The position numbers and the translations under genes are program-made. Below, piece by piece: positions 1 to 9,727 of a DNA stretch of 64,000 bases (position 1 is its first letter; each line of letters opens with the position of its first letter). Source of the DNA: Heyndrickxia acidicola. GTDB lineage: Bacteria; Bacillota; Bacilli; Bacillales; Bacillaceae_C. Location: contig NZ_KV440953.1 of assembly GCF_001636425.1 (NCBI RefSeq), forward strand, positions 570,847 to 634,846, in the 5' to 3' direction. Under the pieces are notes generated by a model that saw only the letters and a program-made list of their open reading frames with translations, ran no database searches and was not told the DNA's origin.

Positions 1-75
1 AACAACACCAAATGCAAAGATTGCTGCCCCCAATAAAATAAAAAAGATGTTTTTCAATTTTAATCCTGATAACAT
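1..75 (-). CDS. N-terminal fragment of a membrane protein, probably YitT/DUF2179 family (YpjC-like)
   Basis: Only the first 25 codons are inside the window; the gene continues past the left edge. The ATG is at 73-75 (minus strand), preceded by a good ribosome binding site, GGGGGA at 82-87, with about six bases of spacing. The visible residues are a short basic segment (SGLKLKN) followed by a strongly hydrophobic helix (IFFILLGAAIFAFG), as expected for a multi-pass membrane protein. The neighbour ypjD is next to the YitT-type gene ypjC in B. subtilis, so position supports that family, but 25 residues cannot prove it. Function of this family is poorly defined. Confidence 0.5.
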   Translation of the reverse strand, partial: MLSGLKLKNIFFILLGAAIFAFGVV

Positions 76-309
76 ATGTTGTCCCCCTGTGTGAATTTCT
101 TTATCTGTTGTATAAAACATTCTCTTCATTAAATGTGTATATTTAAGTCCTCTCATTTAAAGGATATCAGATTTCACTCTTTTGTGGTACTTAGTATATA
201 CTTAACTCGTGTTAATATTGCGGTGTTTATCACAGGGTCCTATTATATAAGAAGAAAAGAGCAGTGGCAATAAGGAGGATTCCTGTTTTTTGAAGGACCA
301 GAAAGTATA

Positions 310-1011
310 CTCGCTGTGTTTCCTTTATCATACTCGAAGATTCTGAAATCCGACGCCGATGAGCAAGGCACTTGTGCTTTTCTTCTGTCTAGCTCCAGCG
401 CCTATCGGCTAGCGGATTTCTACGTCTTCTCCCTGCGATAAGTCAACATCAGCTCGTGAGTGACCTCGCTGTGTCGTCCTTTATCTCAGTCGAAGACTCT
501 GAAATCCGTACGCCGATGAGCAAGGCGCTTGTGCTTTTCTTCTGTCTAGCTCCAGCGCCTATCGGCTAGCGGATTTCTACGTCTTCTCCCTGCGATAAGT
601 CAACATCAGCTCGTGAGTGACCTCGCTGTGTCGTCCTTTATCTCAGTCGAAGACTCTGAAATCCGTACGCCGATGAGCAAGGCGCTTGTGCTTTTCTTCT
701 GTCTAGCTCCAGCGCCTATCGGCTAGCGGATTTCTACGTCTTCTCCCTGCGATAAGTCAACATCAGCTCGTGAGTGACCTCGCTGTGTCGTCCTTTATCT
801 CAGTCGAAGACTCTGAAATCCGTACGCCGATGAGCAAGGCGCTTGTGCTTTTCTTCTGTCTAGCTCCAGCGCCTATCGGCTAGCGGATTTCTACGTCTTC
901 TCCCTGCGATAAGTCAACATCAGCTCGTGAGTGACCTCGCTGTGTATCCTTTATCTCAGTCGAAGACTCTGAAATCCGTACGCCGATGAGCAAGGCACTT
1001 GTGCTTTTCTT
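310..1011. repeat. Tandem array of a 157-bp intergenic repeat (family A), four copies plus a partial one
   Basis: The motif CTCGCTGTG recurs at 310, 465, 622, 779 and 936, giving units of 155, 157, 157 and 157 bases and a final 76-base partial copy. The three central units read as identical, which points to recent expansion. Within each unit an imperfect long hairpin can be drawn: AGCGCCTATCGGCTAGCGG and GCGGATTTC pair with GAAATCCG and GATGAGCAAGGCGCT, CGTCTTC with GAAGACT, and GATAA with TTATC. Single degenerate copies lie at 30101-30280 and 36636-36797. No open reading frame of substance lies here. The stretch 76-309 holds no gene that I can support. Confidence 0.9.
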
Positions 1012-1070
1012 AAGAGCTACCATTTGTTTTTCCTGTAGTATTTAGCTAACATTAGTGTGAGGTGTATGAC

Positions 1071-1409
1071 ATGGAAGAGAATAAATCCATCCGGCAAATG
1101 CAATTGGAAGTGGATCAATACATAGGTCAATTTAAAGAAGGCTACTTTAGCCCGCTTGCCATGATGGCAAGACTGACTGAAGAATTGGGCGAGCTTGCCA
1201 GGGAAATTAACCATTACTATGGAGAAAAAACCAAAAAATCAACTGAAAAAGAAAAAACGATTGAAGAAGAACTTGGTGATGTCCAATTTGTTCTAATGTG
1301 CCTGGCGAATTCGCTGGATATTGACATGCAAAAGGCCCACGACCGGGTTATGCACAAATTTAGCACAAGAGATAAGGATAGATGGACGAAAAAAGATACA
1401 CAGTTATAA
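1071..1409 (+). CDS. ypjD: MazG-like nucleotide pyrophosphohydrolase YpjD
   Basis: A 112-residue protein of the MazG-like all-alpha NTP pyrophosphohydrolase superfamily, which hydrolyses nucleoside triphosphates to monophosphates. The metal-binding pattern is clear: [12 protein letters not shown] at about residues 39-50 and EEELGDVQF at about 69-77. The ATG at 1071 is preferred over an in-frame GTG at 1062 because GTGAGG at 1056-1061 then has normal spacing. It lies directly upstream of dapB, with 19 bases between the genes, as in B. subtilis. The physiological substrate is not known from sequence. Confidence 0.9.
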   Translation: MEENKSIRQMQLEVDQYIGQFKEGYFSPLAMMARLTEELGELAREINHYYGEKTKKSTEKEKTIEEELGDVQFVLMCLANSLDIDMQKAHDRVMHKFSTRDKDRWTKKDTQL

Positions 1410-1428
1410 TGGAGCAGGAGGAATTGAA

Positions 1429-2229
1429 ATGAATCTTACGAAGGTAATTATTGCAGGGCCGCGTGGAAGAATGGGAAAAGAAGCTGTAAAAATGGTCATG
1501 GCAGCAGAAGGGTTTGAATTAATAAGCGTACTTGATCACAAGCATGAAGGCAAGCTTCTTTCTGAGGTAGACGAAAATGCATACGCAAATGTACCTATTT
1601 ATACCAATTTAGAAGAATGTCTGCAAAAAAGCAATGCAGATGTACTGATTGATCTTACTACTCCTGAAGTGGGTTATTTACATACAAAAACAGCATTACA
1701 ATATGGCGTTCGTCCTGTCGTCGGAACAACCGGTTTTACTGGCCACCAACTAAATGAGCTGAAAGAAATAGCGGAAGAGAAGAAAATTGGCTGCATCATA
1801 GCCCCTAATTTCGCCATTGGTGCCGTCTTAATGATGAAATTTTCAAAAATGGCGGCAAAGTATTTCCAAGATATAGAAATTATTGAACTTCATCATGATC
1901 AAAAATTAGATGCTCCATCAGGAACCGCAGTGAAGACGGCTGAAATGATCTCAGAAGCACGCCGAAATAAGGAGCAGGGCCATCCTAATGAAAAAGAAAC
2001 GATAAAAGGAGCAAGAGGAGCAAATGTCGATGGCATGCATATTCACAGTGTAAGGCTGCCGGGATTAATCGCCCATCAACAGGTGTTGTTTGGCGCTGAT
2101 GGACAGACGTTAACCATTCGCCATGATTCATATAATCGCGATTCCTTTATGTCAGGCGTTAGCGTATGTGTTGAAACAGTAATGAAATTGGATACTTTAG
2201 TGTATGGATTAGAGAATATATTAGATTAA
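1429..2229 (+). CDS. dapB: 4-hydroxy-tetrahydrodipicolinate reductase
   Basis: DapB, 266 residues, reduces 4-hydroxy-tetrahydrodipicolinate to tetrahydrodipicolinate in lysine and diaminopimelate synthesis, supplying the cell wall and, in spore formers, the dipicolinate branch. The nucleotide-binding glycine motif [11 protein letters not shown] is at residues 10-20. The catalytic segment [15 protein letters not shown] carries His155, His156 and Lys159. The frame is open upstream of the chosen ATG, but AGGAGGAAT at 1416-1424 fixes the start at 1429. It is followed closely by mgsA in the same orientation. Confidence 0.97.
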   Translation: MNLTKVIIAGPRGRMGKEAVKMVMAAEGFELISVLDHKHEGKLLSEVDENAYANVPIYTNLEECLQKSNADVLIDLTTPEVGYLHTKTALQYGVRPVVGTTGFTGHQLNELKEIAEEKKIGCIIAPNFAIGAVLMMKFSKMAAKYFQDIEIIELHHDQKLDAPSGTAVKTAEMISEARRNKEQGHPNEKETIKGARGANVDGMHIHSVRLPGLIAHQQVLFGADGQTLTIRHDSYNRDSFMSGVSVCVETVMKLDTLVYGLENILD

Positions 2230-2265
2230 AACGCAGGACCAAAAGAAATTAAAGGAGTGATCCAC

Positions 2266-2676
2266 TTGAATATTGCACTAATTGCCCACGATAAAAAAAA
2301 GGATGATATAATCCGTTTTTCGACAGCATATAAACAAATCTTCAGCAAACATACGCTTTTTGCAACTGGCACAACCGGTAAAAAAATAATGGATGCAACA
2401 GGTCTTCAAGTTCATCGTTTTCAATCCGGCCCTTATGGGGGAGACCAGGAAATTGGGGCGTTAATTGCTAAAAATGAAATGGATCTGATTATCTTTCTGA
2501 GAGATCCGCTTACAGCACAGCCGCATGAACCTGATGTATCCGCTCTTCTTCGTTTATGTGACGTATATAGTGTTCCTCTCGCAACTAATTTGGGTACAGC
2601 AGAAGTACTGATAAGAGGACTTGAAAAAGGTGATTTGGATTGGCGCAAGGTGGCAAGAGGTGAAAAAAAGGAATGA
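2266..2676 (+). CDS. mgsA: Methylglyoxal synthase
   Basis: A 136-residue methylglyoxal synthase converting dihydroxyacetone phosphate to methylglyoxal and phosphate, a cytoplasmic bypass of lower glycolysis. Conserved signatures are visible: [10 protein letters not shown] at the N-terminus, [11 protein letters not shown] (Asp60) and [15 protein letters not shown] (Asp80, His87). The start is TTG at 2266, eight bases after GGAG at 2254-2257; an upstream GTG at 2257 overlaps that site and is rejected. The stop overlaps the bshB1 start by four bases, suggesting translational coupling with the bacillithiol genes. Confidence 0.96.
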   Translation: MNIALIAHDKKKDDIIRFSTAYKQIFSKHTLFATGTTGKKIMDATGLQVHRFQSGPYGGDQEIGALIAKNEMDLIIFLRDPLTAQPHEPDVSALLRLCDVYSVPLATNLGTAEVLIRGLEKGDLDWRKVARGEKKE

Positions 2677-3392
2677 AGCCTTCAATTGATATTTTGGCTT
2701 TTGGAGCCCATGCTGATGACGTCGAAATCGGCATGGGCGGTTCCATTGCTAAATGGGCAGCAATGGGGAAAGAGGTGGTGATCTGTGATTTAACAGAGGC
2801 AGAGTTATCCTCAAACGGCACAGTCGATTCAAGGAAAGACGAGGCGAAGAAAGCAGCCGAACTGCTTGGCGTCAAAGAACGCATTGGCCTTACCATTCCG
2901 GATCGAGGTCTTTTTCTGAGGGATGAGTACATAAGAGAGATTGTTGAAATAATAAGAAAGTACAGACCTTTAACGGTGTTTGCCCCTTTTTTTGAAGACA
3001 GGCACCCTGATCACGGCCATTGCGGCCGGTTAGTAGAAGAAGCCTTTTTCTCAAGTGGGATCCGCAAATATGCTCCCGAACAAAATTATGAATATTACAG
3101 ACCGCAAAGCCTTTATTACTATATGATAAATGGCTTTCACCATCCTGATTTTGTTGTGGACGTAACAAATTATATGGATATAAAAATTAATAGCCTGAAC
3201 GCTTATGAAAGCCAATTTCAACTCGCTGAAAATGGGGTGAAAACGCCGCTTACAGATGGGTATATAGAATCGGTCAAAGCACGCGAAAGGTTATTTGGAA
3301 AAGAAGTGAATGTAAAATACGCAGAAGGCTTTCTTTCTAAAAAGCCATTATTAGTCGATCTGGATGTGATTAACGAATGGAAAAGAAACTAA
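2673..3392 (+). CDS. bshB1: Bacillithiol biosynthesis deacetylase BshB1
   Basis: A 239-residue PIG-L/LmbE-family zinc deacetylase that removes the acetyl group from GlcNAc-malate, the second step of bacillithiol synthesis. The metal site AHADDVEIG (His13, Asp15, Asp16) and the second motif RHPDHGH (residues 110-116) are both present. The ATG overlaps the mgsA stop codon, and the 3' end overlaps bshA by 16 bases. The adjacency of bshB1 and bshA strongly supports the specific assignment over generic LmbE proteins. Confidence 0.95.
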   Translation: MKPSIDILAFGAHADDVEIGMGGSIAKWAAMGKEVVICDLTEAELSSNGTVDSRKDEAKKAAELLGVKERIGLTIPDRGLFLRDEYIREIVEIIRKYRPLTVFAPFFEDRHPDHGHCGRLVEEAFFSSGIRKYAPEQNYEYYRPQSLYYYMINGFHHPDFVVDVTNYMDIKINSLNAYESQFQLAENGVKTPLTDGYIESVKARERLFGKEVNVKYAEGFLSKKPLLVDLDVINEWKRN

Positions 3393-4537
3393 GAATCGGG
3401 ATTACCTGCTATCCAACAGTCGGAGGTTCAGGGGTAATCGCGACAGAACTCGGAAAGATTCTGGCTGAAAGAGGACATGAAATTCATTTTATTACTTCCA
3501 GTATGCCATTTAGACTGAACCGAATGTATCATAATATTTACTATCATCAAGTAGAAGTCAATCACTATTCTGTTTTTCAATATCCTCCATATGACATTGC
3601 ACTTGCAAGTAAAATGGCAGAAGTTGTCAAAAGGGAAAAACTGGATATTTTGCATGTTCACTATGCAATCCCGCATGCCATATGTGCCATACTGGGCAAA
3701 CAAATGGCCGGAACAGATCTTAAAATTGTGACGACGCTTCACGGAACGGATATTACCGTACTTGGCTATGATCCATCTTTAACCGAATCAATCCGTTTTG
3801 GGATTGAGAAATCGGATGCAGTAACAGCTGTTTCAAATGCCCTGATTGAACAGACACGTGAATTGATTAATCCTGATAAGGATATTGAAACGGTCTATAA
3901 CTTTATTGACGAGCGGGTATTCAAAAAGGTGGACTCCGAGCATTTGCGTGAGGAATATGGAATCCTGCCTCATGAAAAAGTATTGATTCATGTTTCAAAT
4001 TTTAGAGCTGTGAAAAGAGTACAGGATGTTGTAAAAACGTTTGCGAAAGTTATACAAAAGGTTCCTTCAAAGCTTCTTCTTGTTGGGGACGGACCGGAAA
4101 TGACGGTGGTCTGCCGCCTGGTGAAAGAGCTCAATCTTGAACCATATGTATTGCTTTTAGGAAAGCAGGACAAACTGGAAGAATTATATTCTATGAGTGA
4201 TCTTATGCTTCTGTTATCTCAAAAGGAAAGCTTTGGACTGGTGGCACTTGAAGCCATGGCATGCGGAGTACCCTGCATTGGTACGAATATTGGGGGAATA
4301 CCTGAAGTTATTGAGAATGGAAAAAATGGCTTTGTTTGTGACCTGGGAGATATTGATCATTTTTATGAAAAGGCACTTTACCTCTTACAGGATGACGCTA
4401 TCCATAAACAGTTCTCGCAAAACGCTATGGAAATGGTTCACCAACGATTCCGCTCAGATAAAATAATCAATCAGTATGAAGATATTTATAATCGTTTATT
4501 AAAAAGTGAACCAAAGGTGAGGCATCCTTATGCATGA
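3377..4537 (+). CDS. bshA: N-acetyl-alpha-D-glucosaminyl L-malate synthase BshA
   Basis: A 386-residue GT4-family retaining glycosyltransferase that joins UDP-GlcNAc and L-malate, the first step of bacillithiol synthesis. Visible features are the N-terminal glycine-rich loop [12 protein letters not shown] at residues 122-125, VGDGPE near 237, and the GT4 nucleotide-sugar motif ESFGLVALE with Glu284 and Glu292. The gene starts inside bshB1 and its end overlaps cca by eight bases, so the three are one transcription unit. Bacillithiol is the main low-molecular-weight thiol of Bacillaceae. Confidence 0.95.
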   Translation: MEKKLRIGITCYPTVGGSGVIATELGKILAERGHEIHFITSSMPFRLNRMYHNIYYHQVEVNHYSVFQYPPYDIALASKMAEVVKREKLDILHVHYAIPHAICAILGKQMAGTDLKIVTTLHGTDITVLGYDPSLTESIRFGIEKSDAVTAVSNALIEQTRELINPDKDIETVYNFIDERVFKKVDSEHLREEYGILPHEKVLIHVSNFRAVKRVQDVVKTFAKVIQKVPSKLLLVGDGPEMTVVCRLVKELNLEPYVLLLGKQDKLEELYSMSDLMLLLSQKESFGLVALEAMACGVPCIGTNIGGIPEVIENGKNGFVCDLGDIDHFYEKALYLLQDDAIHKQFSQNAMEMVHQRFRSDKIINQYEDIYNRLLKSEPKVRHPYA

Positions 4538-5738
4538 ACAGTTTAAAAAAGCAATTCCTATTTTAAAAAAAGTGGAAGAGGCAGGCTATGAAGCCTTTTT
4601 TGTAGGAGGTTCCATTCGGGATTATCTTTTAGATAGGCCCATAGCAGATGTGGATATCGCTACGTCTGCAACTCCAGTTGAAATAAAGTCCATTTTTCCG
4701 AAAACCATCGATGTGGGGATAGAGCATGGGACCATCATGATACAGGAAAATGGAGAAACCTATGAAGTGACAACATTCCGCTCTGAATCTGATTATCAGG
4801 ATTTTAGACACCCTGGTGAGGTTCGATTTATCCGCTCTTTGGAAGAGGATTTAAGACGCAGGGATTTTACCATGAATGCCATCGCCATGAATCGTTTTGG
4901 CGAAATACAAGATCCATTTAATGGACAGGCAGATCTTGAAAAAAGGCGTATTCAAACAGTGGGACCTGCTGATGAACGGTTTAACGAGGACGCCTTACGA
5001 ATGATGAGAGCAGTCCGATTCGTAAGCCAGCTGGGCTTTATACTCGATCCTCAAACGGAAGCGGCACTTTGCAAAAATGCCTGGCTATTAAAGAACATAT
5101 CAATAGAACGGATTACTGCAGAATTTCAAAAGCTTCTTAAAGGCCCCCATAAAAAGCAGGCATATGAAATCTTGGCAAAAACTGGATTGTCCACAATGCT
5201 TCCTGGTATGGAAGAGGGCAAAACAGCTCTGGAAACATGTACTGCCTATCAAATGGATCTATTAAATGAAAACCAGCTTTGGCTGCTGCTGCTTTTTGAA
5301 ATGAATCCCAAGGATCCAATGGATTTTTTAAAGAAGTGGAAGCTTCCGTCTAAGAAGATAAAGTATCTTTCCAGTTTGGCAAGAGGGTTAAAACTGCGCA
5401 TGAAAAAAGAGTGGACGATACCAGCGTTGTTTGAAGTTAAAAGGGAAGCCGCAATGGATATTGAGGCTGTCTATGCAATCCTTCAGAAAAAATCTCCTGA
5501 AGAATTGCTGCCCAGTATTGAGAAATTGTTTAATCAAATGGTCATTAAGGATAAAAGTGAAATTACAGTAACTGGGACTGATTTGATGGATTGGTACAAT
5601 AAGCCTGCAGGTCCTTGGATAAAAAAAGCGTTACATGAAATTCAAAGGAGCATTCTTTTGAAAAAAGTAAAAAACGATAAAGGTGCAATAAAGGAGTGGC
5701 TTCAAACATGCAGTCAACCACCAGAAAGCGATTATTAG
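4530..5738 (+). CDS. cca: CCA-adding tRNA nucleotidyltransferase
   Basis: A 402-residue class II tRNA nucleotidyltransferase that builds or repairs the 3' CCA end of tRNA using CTP and ATP. The head domain begins with GGSIRDYLL and DVDIATS, where Asp40 and Asp42 bind the catalytic metals. The [11 protein letters not shown] segment and the nucleotide-selecting ED..R region ([13 protein letters not shown]) follow. Length and order match the B. subtilis enzyme. It overlaps bshA upstream, and its 3' end overlaps the birA start, continuing the operon. Confidence 0.95.
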   Translation: MHEQFKKAIPILKKVEEAGYEAFFVGGSIRDYLLDRPIADVDIATSATPVEIKSIFPKTIDVGIEHGTIMIQENGETYEVTTFRSESDYQDFRHPGEVRFIRSLEEDLRRRDFTMNAIAMNRFGEIQDPFNGQADLEKRRIQTVGPADERFNEDALRMMRAVRFVSQLGFILDPQTEAALCKNAWLLKNISIERITAEFQKLLKGPHKKQAYEILAKTGLSTMLPGMEEGKTALETCTAYQMDLLNENQLWLLLLFEMNPKDPMDFLKKWKLPSKKIKYLSSLARGLKLRMKKEWTIPALFEVKREAAMDIEAVYAILQKKSPEELLPSIEKLFNQMVIKDKSEITVTGTDLMDWYNKPAGPWIKKALHEIQRSILLKKVKNDKGAIKEWLQTCSQPPESDY

Positions 5739-6691
5739 AGGCTTTCTCTGCGGCAGATGGCGAATTTTTGTCTGGACAGGCCTTGGCAGAAATTATCGGA
5801 TGTTCAAGAACAGCGATTTGGAAGCATATCGAAGAGTTAAGAAAAGATGGTTTTGAACTCGAAGCCGTTCGTAGGAAGGGATACAGAATTATTACAACAC
5901 CTGAAAAAGTAAATGAAAATGAAATCAGGCTTGGCCTGCAAACAAAAGTTCTTGGACAGTCTATTCACTATTTGGAGTCCACAGAATCCACCCAAAAAAT
6001 TGCCCATCAGCTTGCAATGGAAGGGTGCCCGGAAGGAACGCTTGTCATTGCAGAGGAACAAGTGAACGGAAGGGGCAGATTAACCAGGACATGGTATTCT
6101 CCAAAGTACACAGGAATATGGATGAGCCTTGTGCTGCGGCCCAAACTTCCTCCCATTATGGCTCCTCAGTTCACACTTATTGCAGCAGTAGCGGTGGTGC
6201 AGGCTATTGAAGAAGTATGCGGACTTTATCCTGGTATCAAATGGCCGAATGACATCCTTATGGGCGGCCGAAAGGTAACCGGTATTCTTACAGAGCTTCA
6301 GGCAGATTCTGACCGCATTAACGCAATCATCATTGGGATCGGCATCAACGTAAATCAGGAAAAAGAAGATTTTCCAGAAGAGCTTCGCCACATTGCGACT
6401 TCTTTATTTGTAGAAAAAGGAGAGAAAATCTCAAGAGCCGGACTTGTCCAGTGCATCTTATTAAAGCTTGAAAAATATTATCAAATATATATGGATAGAG
6501 GCTTTGCTCCTTTAAAAATACTTTGGGAAAGCTACGCACTAAGCTTAGGGAAAAACATTATTGCCCACACTCTGACTGGAAAAATATCTGGGCGTGCTGT
6601 AGGTATATCTGATGAAGGCGTCCTTAAAGTAGAGGATGGGAACGGACAAATACATGATATTTATTCTGCGGATATTGAAATGATGCCCTAA
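5708..6691 (+). CDS. birA: Biotin-protein ligase and biotin operon repressor
   Basis: BirA, 327 residues, makes biotinyl-AMP, biotinylates acetyl-CoA and pyruvate carboxylases, and represses biotin genes. An N-terminal winged helix covers about residues 5-60 (GCSRTAIWKHIEELRKDGF). The biotin/ATP loop GRGRLTRTW is at residues 121-129, KWPNDIL follows near 185, and a small C-terminal SH3-like domain closes the protein. An ATG at 5708 is chosen because AAAGGAG at 5690-5696 then serves as binding site; the GTG at 5696 lies inside it. The gene overlaps the end of cca by 31 bases. Confidence 0.94.
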   Translation: MQSTTRKRLLEAFSAADGEFLSGQALAEIIGCSRTAIWKHIEELRKDGFELEAVRRKGYRIITTPEKVNENEIRLGLQTKVLGQSIHYLESTESTQKIAHQLAMEGCPEGTLVIAEEQVNGRGRLTRTWYSPKYTGIWMSLVLRPKLPPIMAPQFTLIAAVAVVQAIEEVCGLYPGIKWPNDILMGGRKVTGILTELQADSDRINAIIIGIGINVNQEKEDFPEELRHIATSLFVEKGEKISRAGLVQCILLKLEKYYQIYMDRGFAPLKILWESYALSLGKNIIAHTLTGKISGRAVGISDEGVLKVEDGNGQIHDIYSADIEMMP

Positions 6692-6837
6692 AAAAAATAT
6701 GAAGAGTTTTTCAATCTTGATTTGCAGGATGTTTTCGCCATTAAAGCGATTTTCCCAATGAGCAGCATCACACATTTTTCGGACTCATTTTTAATAAATA
6801 GGCTAATGTTAAAGAACTCTGTTGTATTTTTCTCATT

Positions 6838-6868
6838 CGTGTGAAACCTACGTTTCACACGCCTTTTT
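6838..6868 (+). terminator. Rho-independent terminator after birA
   Basis: A perfect 10-bp stem, CGTGTGAAAC (6838-6847) with GTTTCACACG (6852-6861), a four-base loop and then CCTTTTT. It lies about 150 bases after the birA stop and probably ends the dapB-birA transcript. Confidence 0.85.
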
Positions 6869-6869
6869 A

Positions 6870-7218
6870 GCGCAGGTAAAAGAATGAGCTAAAAAACGAG
6901 CAGTTTTCAACATAGAAAATTAACAGAGCTAATAAATAATAATGGCGGGATATATGAATATTTGTTATACTCTCTTTGGGTAGTATCCACATGGAACTGC
7001 ACCTTGCAATGTATGAAATTAATTAAATAGTTCTGCCTTGATCCGCTAAGGACGGGGACAGAGGGTCGAAACAAAATGTGCAACTATTCAGGAGCCTTCT
7101 GCCTTTGTGGAAGTGCTCCTTTTCTGTATGAGTTTTTGTTTCGGTTTCCTCTGAAATTATGAATCTTGGAAAAACGAAAAATATTTTTTCTAAGAGGAAA
7201 GAATGGAGGATAAACGAA
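6870..7218 (+). other. panB leader / possible small RNA region
   Basis: No gene is visible here. A TATACT box at 6966-6971 could be a promoter -10 element, although no clear -35 is seen. It is followed by about 120 bases containing GGACGGGGACAGAGG and then by a terminator at 7090-7124, all upstream of panB. The arrangement would suit a short untranslated transcript or an attenuated leader for the pantothenate genes. It does not match any riboswitch class I can recognise. Confidence 0.35.
7090..7124 (+). terminator. Terminator-like hairpin upstream of panB
   Basis: AGGAGC (7090-7095) pairs with GCTCCT (7115-7120), extended inside by CTTC (7096-7099) with GAAG (7110-7113), and is followed by TTTCTG. 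It lies 95 bases before the panB start, so it can only end a leader or small RNA. Confidence 0.65.
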
Positions 7219-8052
7219 TTGAAACAAACGACAGATTTTTTGAAAATGAAATTGTCCGGTGAAAAAATTGCTATGATTACTGCTTATGATTTTCCTTCTG
7301 CTAAGCTTGCAGAACAAGCAGGCGTGGATATGATTCTTGTTGGCGATTCACTCGGAATGGTGGTATTGGGTTACGAATCCACTGTCCCAGTTACAATTGA
7401 AGACATGGTACACCATACAAAAGCTGTAAAAAGAGGCAGCCAAAATACGTTTATCGTAACAGATATGCCTTTTATGACTTACAACCTGAATCGTGAGGAA
7501 ACCCTGAAATCTGCAGCGAAGCTTGTCCAGGATGGCGGAGCCCATGCTGTAAAAGTGGAAGGTGCTGGAGAAGTGGTAGACATGATAAGGGCCTTAACTT
7601 CATCAGGTATTCCCGTTATGGCTCATCTTGGATTAACACCTCAAAAGGCAGGTGTCTTGGGCGGGTATAAGGTTCAGGGAAAGACAGCTGAGGCAGCCAA
7701 TCAATTGCTAGATGATGCTATATTATGCCAGGAGGCTGGAGCATTTGCAGTGGTTTTGGAATGCGTGCCAAGACAGCTGGCTGAAAGAATAACGAACCAA
7801 CTCGACATTCCAACAATTGGAATTGGCGCAGGAAGCAGTGTAGACGGCCAGGTTCTCGTCTATCATGATTTTCTGGCATATGGTGTGGACAGGGTTGCCA
7901 AATTTGTGAAGCAGTACAGCAATGCAAATGAAATAATGCTTGCCGGAATTGAACAATATGTAATGGAAGTAAAAGCTTGCCTTTTTCCGGAACAACAACA
8001 TACCTACACAATGAAAGAAGAAGAATTGACTGCTTTGTATGGAGGGAAATAA
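7219..8052 (+). CDS. panB: 3-methyl-2-oxobutanoate hydroxymethyltransferase
   Basis: PanB, 277 residues, transfers a one-carbon unit from methylene-tetrahydrofolate to alpha-ketoisovalerate, giving ketopantoate for pantothenate and coenzyme A synthesis. Diagnostic segments are [31 protein letters not shown] (metal-binding Asp), GGYKVQGKT and IGIGAG. The start is the TTG at 7219, nine bases after GGAGG at 7205-7209; the frame is open further upstream, but those residues have no family counterpart. First gene of panBCD, one base from panC. Confidence 0.95.
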   Translation: MKQTTDFLKMKLSGEKIAMITAYDFPSAKLAEQAGVDMILVGDSLGMVVLGYESTVPVTIEDMVHHTKAVKRGSQNTFIVTDMPFMTYNLNREETLKSAAKLVQDGGAHAVKVEGAGEVVDMIRALTSSGIPVMAHLGLTPQKAGVLGGYKVQGKTAEAANQLLDDAILCQEAGAFAVVLECVPRQLAERITNQLDIPTIGIGAGSSVDGQVLVYHDFLAYGVDRVAKFVKQYSNANEIMLAGIEQYVMEVKACLFPEQQHTYTMKEEELTALYGGK

Positions 8053-8053
8053 C

Positions 8054-8911
8054 ATGAACGTTGTTACATCTCGAAGGGAATTGGCATCTCTTGTATTTGA
8101 AAATAAGAAACAGGGAAAAAGCATTGGATTTGTACCTACAATGGGATATTTGCATGAAGGACATTTGACACTCGCAAAAGCAGCGCGTGAGCAAAATGAC
8201 CTTGTTGTCATGAGTATATTTGTGAATCCTCTGCAATTTGGTCCAGGAGAAGATTTTGAATCCTATCCCCGTGATACAGAGAGGGATACAGCTTTAGCGG
8301 AATCAGCAGGTGTAGATTGTTTATTTATTCCAAGCGTTGAAGAAATGTATCCGAATCCCTTATCTCTTGATATAAAAGTGATAGAACGAGTGGATGTACT
8401 TTGCGGGAAAAAAAGGCCAGGACATTTTGATGGCGTGGCAGCTGTCCTAATCAAACTTTTCAATCTGGTTATGCCAAACCGTGCTTACTTTGGTTTAAAG
8501 GACGCTCAACAGGTTGCAGTGATACATGGAATTGTTGATGATTTATTCTTTCCTATTGAAATTGTAGAAATCCCGACTGTCCGTGAAGAGGATGGATTAG
8601 CCAAAAGCTCAAGAAATGTACGTTTAAGCGAAAAGGAAAGGAAAGATGCATCTGAGCTTTACCAGGCTCTTAAAAAGGCACAGGAAGCCGTAGCCGAAGG
8701 GGAAAAGTCTACAGCGAAGATTGAAGAACTCGTGAAAAGTCATATTTCCATGTCGACTAACGGAAAAATCGATTACGTTGAAATATATGCATATCCATCA
8801 CTTAAACCCATTGACTTTTTTGATATAAGAGGAAAAGCCATTATAGCAATAGCTGTTCAATTTGAAAAAGCAAGATTAATCGATAATTTGATTTTAAATA
8901 TGGACTTTTAG
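8054..8911 (+). CDS. panC: Pantothenate synthetase
   Basis: PanC, 285 residues, condenses pantoate and beta-alanine with ATP cleavage. The nucleotidyltransferase signature PTMGYLHEGHLTL contains the HIGH-like HEGH, and the KMSKS-equivalent region is KSSRN (about residue 188). The ligand segments NPLQFGPGEDFESYPRD and FGLKDAQQ are intact. The ATG at 8054 has GGAGGG at 8041-8046, inside the end of panB, so translation is likely coupled. panD follows after 12 bases. Confidence 0.96.
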   Translation: MNVVTSRRELASLVFENKKQGKSIGFVPTMGYLHEGHLTLAKAAREQNDLVVMSIFVNPLQFGPGEDFESYPRDTERDTALAESAGVDCLFIPSVEEMYPNPLSLDIKVIERVDVLCGKKRPGHFDGVAAVLIKLFNLVMPNRAYFGLKDAQQVAVIHGIVDDLFFPIEIVEIPTVREEDGLAKSSRNVRLSEKERKDASELYQALKKAQEAVAEGEKSTAKIEELVKSHISMSTNGKIDYVEIYAYPSLKPIDFFDIRGKAIIAIAVQFEKARLIDNLILNMDF

Positions 8912-8923
8912 GAGGACACACCA

Positions 8924-9310
8924 ATGTTTCGCACAATGATGAATGGAAAAATTCATAGAGCTACTGTTACGGAAGCAAATTTAAATTATATCGGCAGCAT
9001 TACGATCGATCAGGATATTTTAGATGCTGTTGGAATGGTTGCTAATGAAAAAGTGCAAATTGTAAATAATAATAATGGAGCGAGATTAGAGACCTATATC
9101 ATTTCTGGTGAACGTGGAAGCGGAGTCATTTGCCTGAACGGTGCTGCAGCAAGGTTGGTTCAGGTTGGTGATACAGTGATAATCATTTCATATGCACTCG
9201 TACCAGAAGAAAAAGTTAGTGAACATAAACCACGGATTGCCTTATTGGATCAGAACAACTCGATTAAAGAAATGATATCATACGAGCCTGAATCCACTGT
9301 TTTGGTGTAA
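8924..9310 (+). CDS. panD: Aspartate 1-decarboxylase
   Basis: PanD, 128 residues, makes beta-alanine from aspartate for pantothenate. It is a pyruvoyl enzyme made as a proenzyme that cleaves itself. The cleavage site YIGSITID is present, so Ser25 becomes the pyruvoyl group, and Lys9 (GKIHRA) and the [12 protein letters not shown] segment are conserved. AGGAGG at 8911-8916 precedes the ATG. Last gene of the pan operon, followed by a strong terminator. Confidence 0.96.
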   Translation: MFRTMMNGKIHRATVTEANLNYIGSITIDQDILDAVGMVANEKVQIVNNNNGARLETYIISGERGSGVICLNGAAARLVQVGDTVIIISYALVPEEKVSEHKPRIALLDQNNSIKEMISYEPESTVLV

Positions 9311-9323
9311 ATATGATGATGTG

Positions 9324-9355
9324 CAGCTCCTAATAAATGGTTAGGAGCTGTTTTT
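9324..9355 (+). terminator. Rho-independent terminator after panD
   Basis: CAGCTCCTAA (9324-9333) pairs perfectly with TTAGGAGCTG (9341-9350) across a seven-base loop and is followed by five T residues. It closes the panBCD operon. Confidence 0.92.
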
Positions 9356-9669
9356 ACAGTTTTTATAAAGGGTTAAACAGCTTAATACTACGATAAGTTC
9401 ATTGAATAAAAATATTTCAGCACGCAGTACTTTTGAAAAATGATTTTTCGGCATTATACTTCTGTGTGGTAAAGTAGATGTTAATGTATAGTGTGTGATA
9501 AACTAAATAAATATAAAAAGGCAGAGTACCTTAAATCAAAAATTTCTATAGATCAATGACATAACGTTCACCCTCATTCACCTGATTTCATAGAAAAAAC
9601 TTTTTGGGAATGGTTCGCCTGCAAATAAAGCGGTTATTTTAAAAAATTGCCAAGGATACATATGATTTA
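9356..9669. other. Intergenic region between panD and dinG
   Basis: About 310 bases with no supported gene. It is AT-rich and contains only weak promoter-like boxes. I see no structured RNA or clear regulatory site. Confidence 0.4.
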
Positions 9670-9715
9670 AACGAAAACAGCCTTAATTAAAAAACGAAAA
9701 CAGCCTTAATTAAAA
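9670..9715. repeat. Perfect 23-bp direct repeat upstream of dinG
   Basis: The unit AACGAAAACAGCCTTAATTA plus three A residues occurs twice in tandem (9670-9692 and 9693-9715) and ends just before the dinG ribosome binding site. A related GCGAAAACAGCCTAGCTTAA is found at about 22459. It could come from slippage within a dispersed intergenic repeat. No LexA-type operator is visible here despite the gene name. Confidence 0.8.
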
Positions 9716-9727
9716 CAGGTGATAGAG

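Noticed and set aside
292-360. TTG at 291 after AAGGAGGATTCCT as a gene start
   Set aside because: The frame ends after 18 codons and runs into the repeat array; it looks accidental.
310-1011. Regular repeats resembling a CRISPR array
   Set aside because: Units are 155-157 bp and directly adjoining with no unique spacers, and no cas genes are present. It is a tandem array of an intergenic repeat.
7718-8236. Two overlapping minus-strand frames of 160-170 codons
   Set aside because: They lie opposite panB and panC, both of which have full family motifs; no binding sites are seen.
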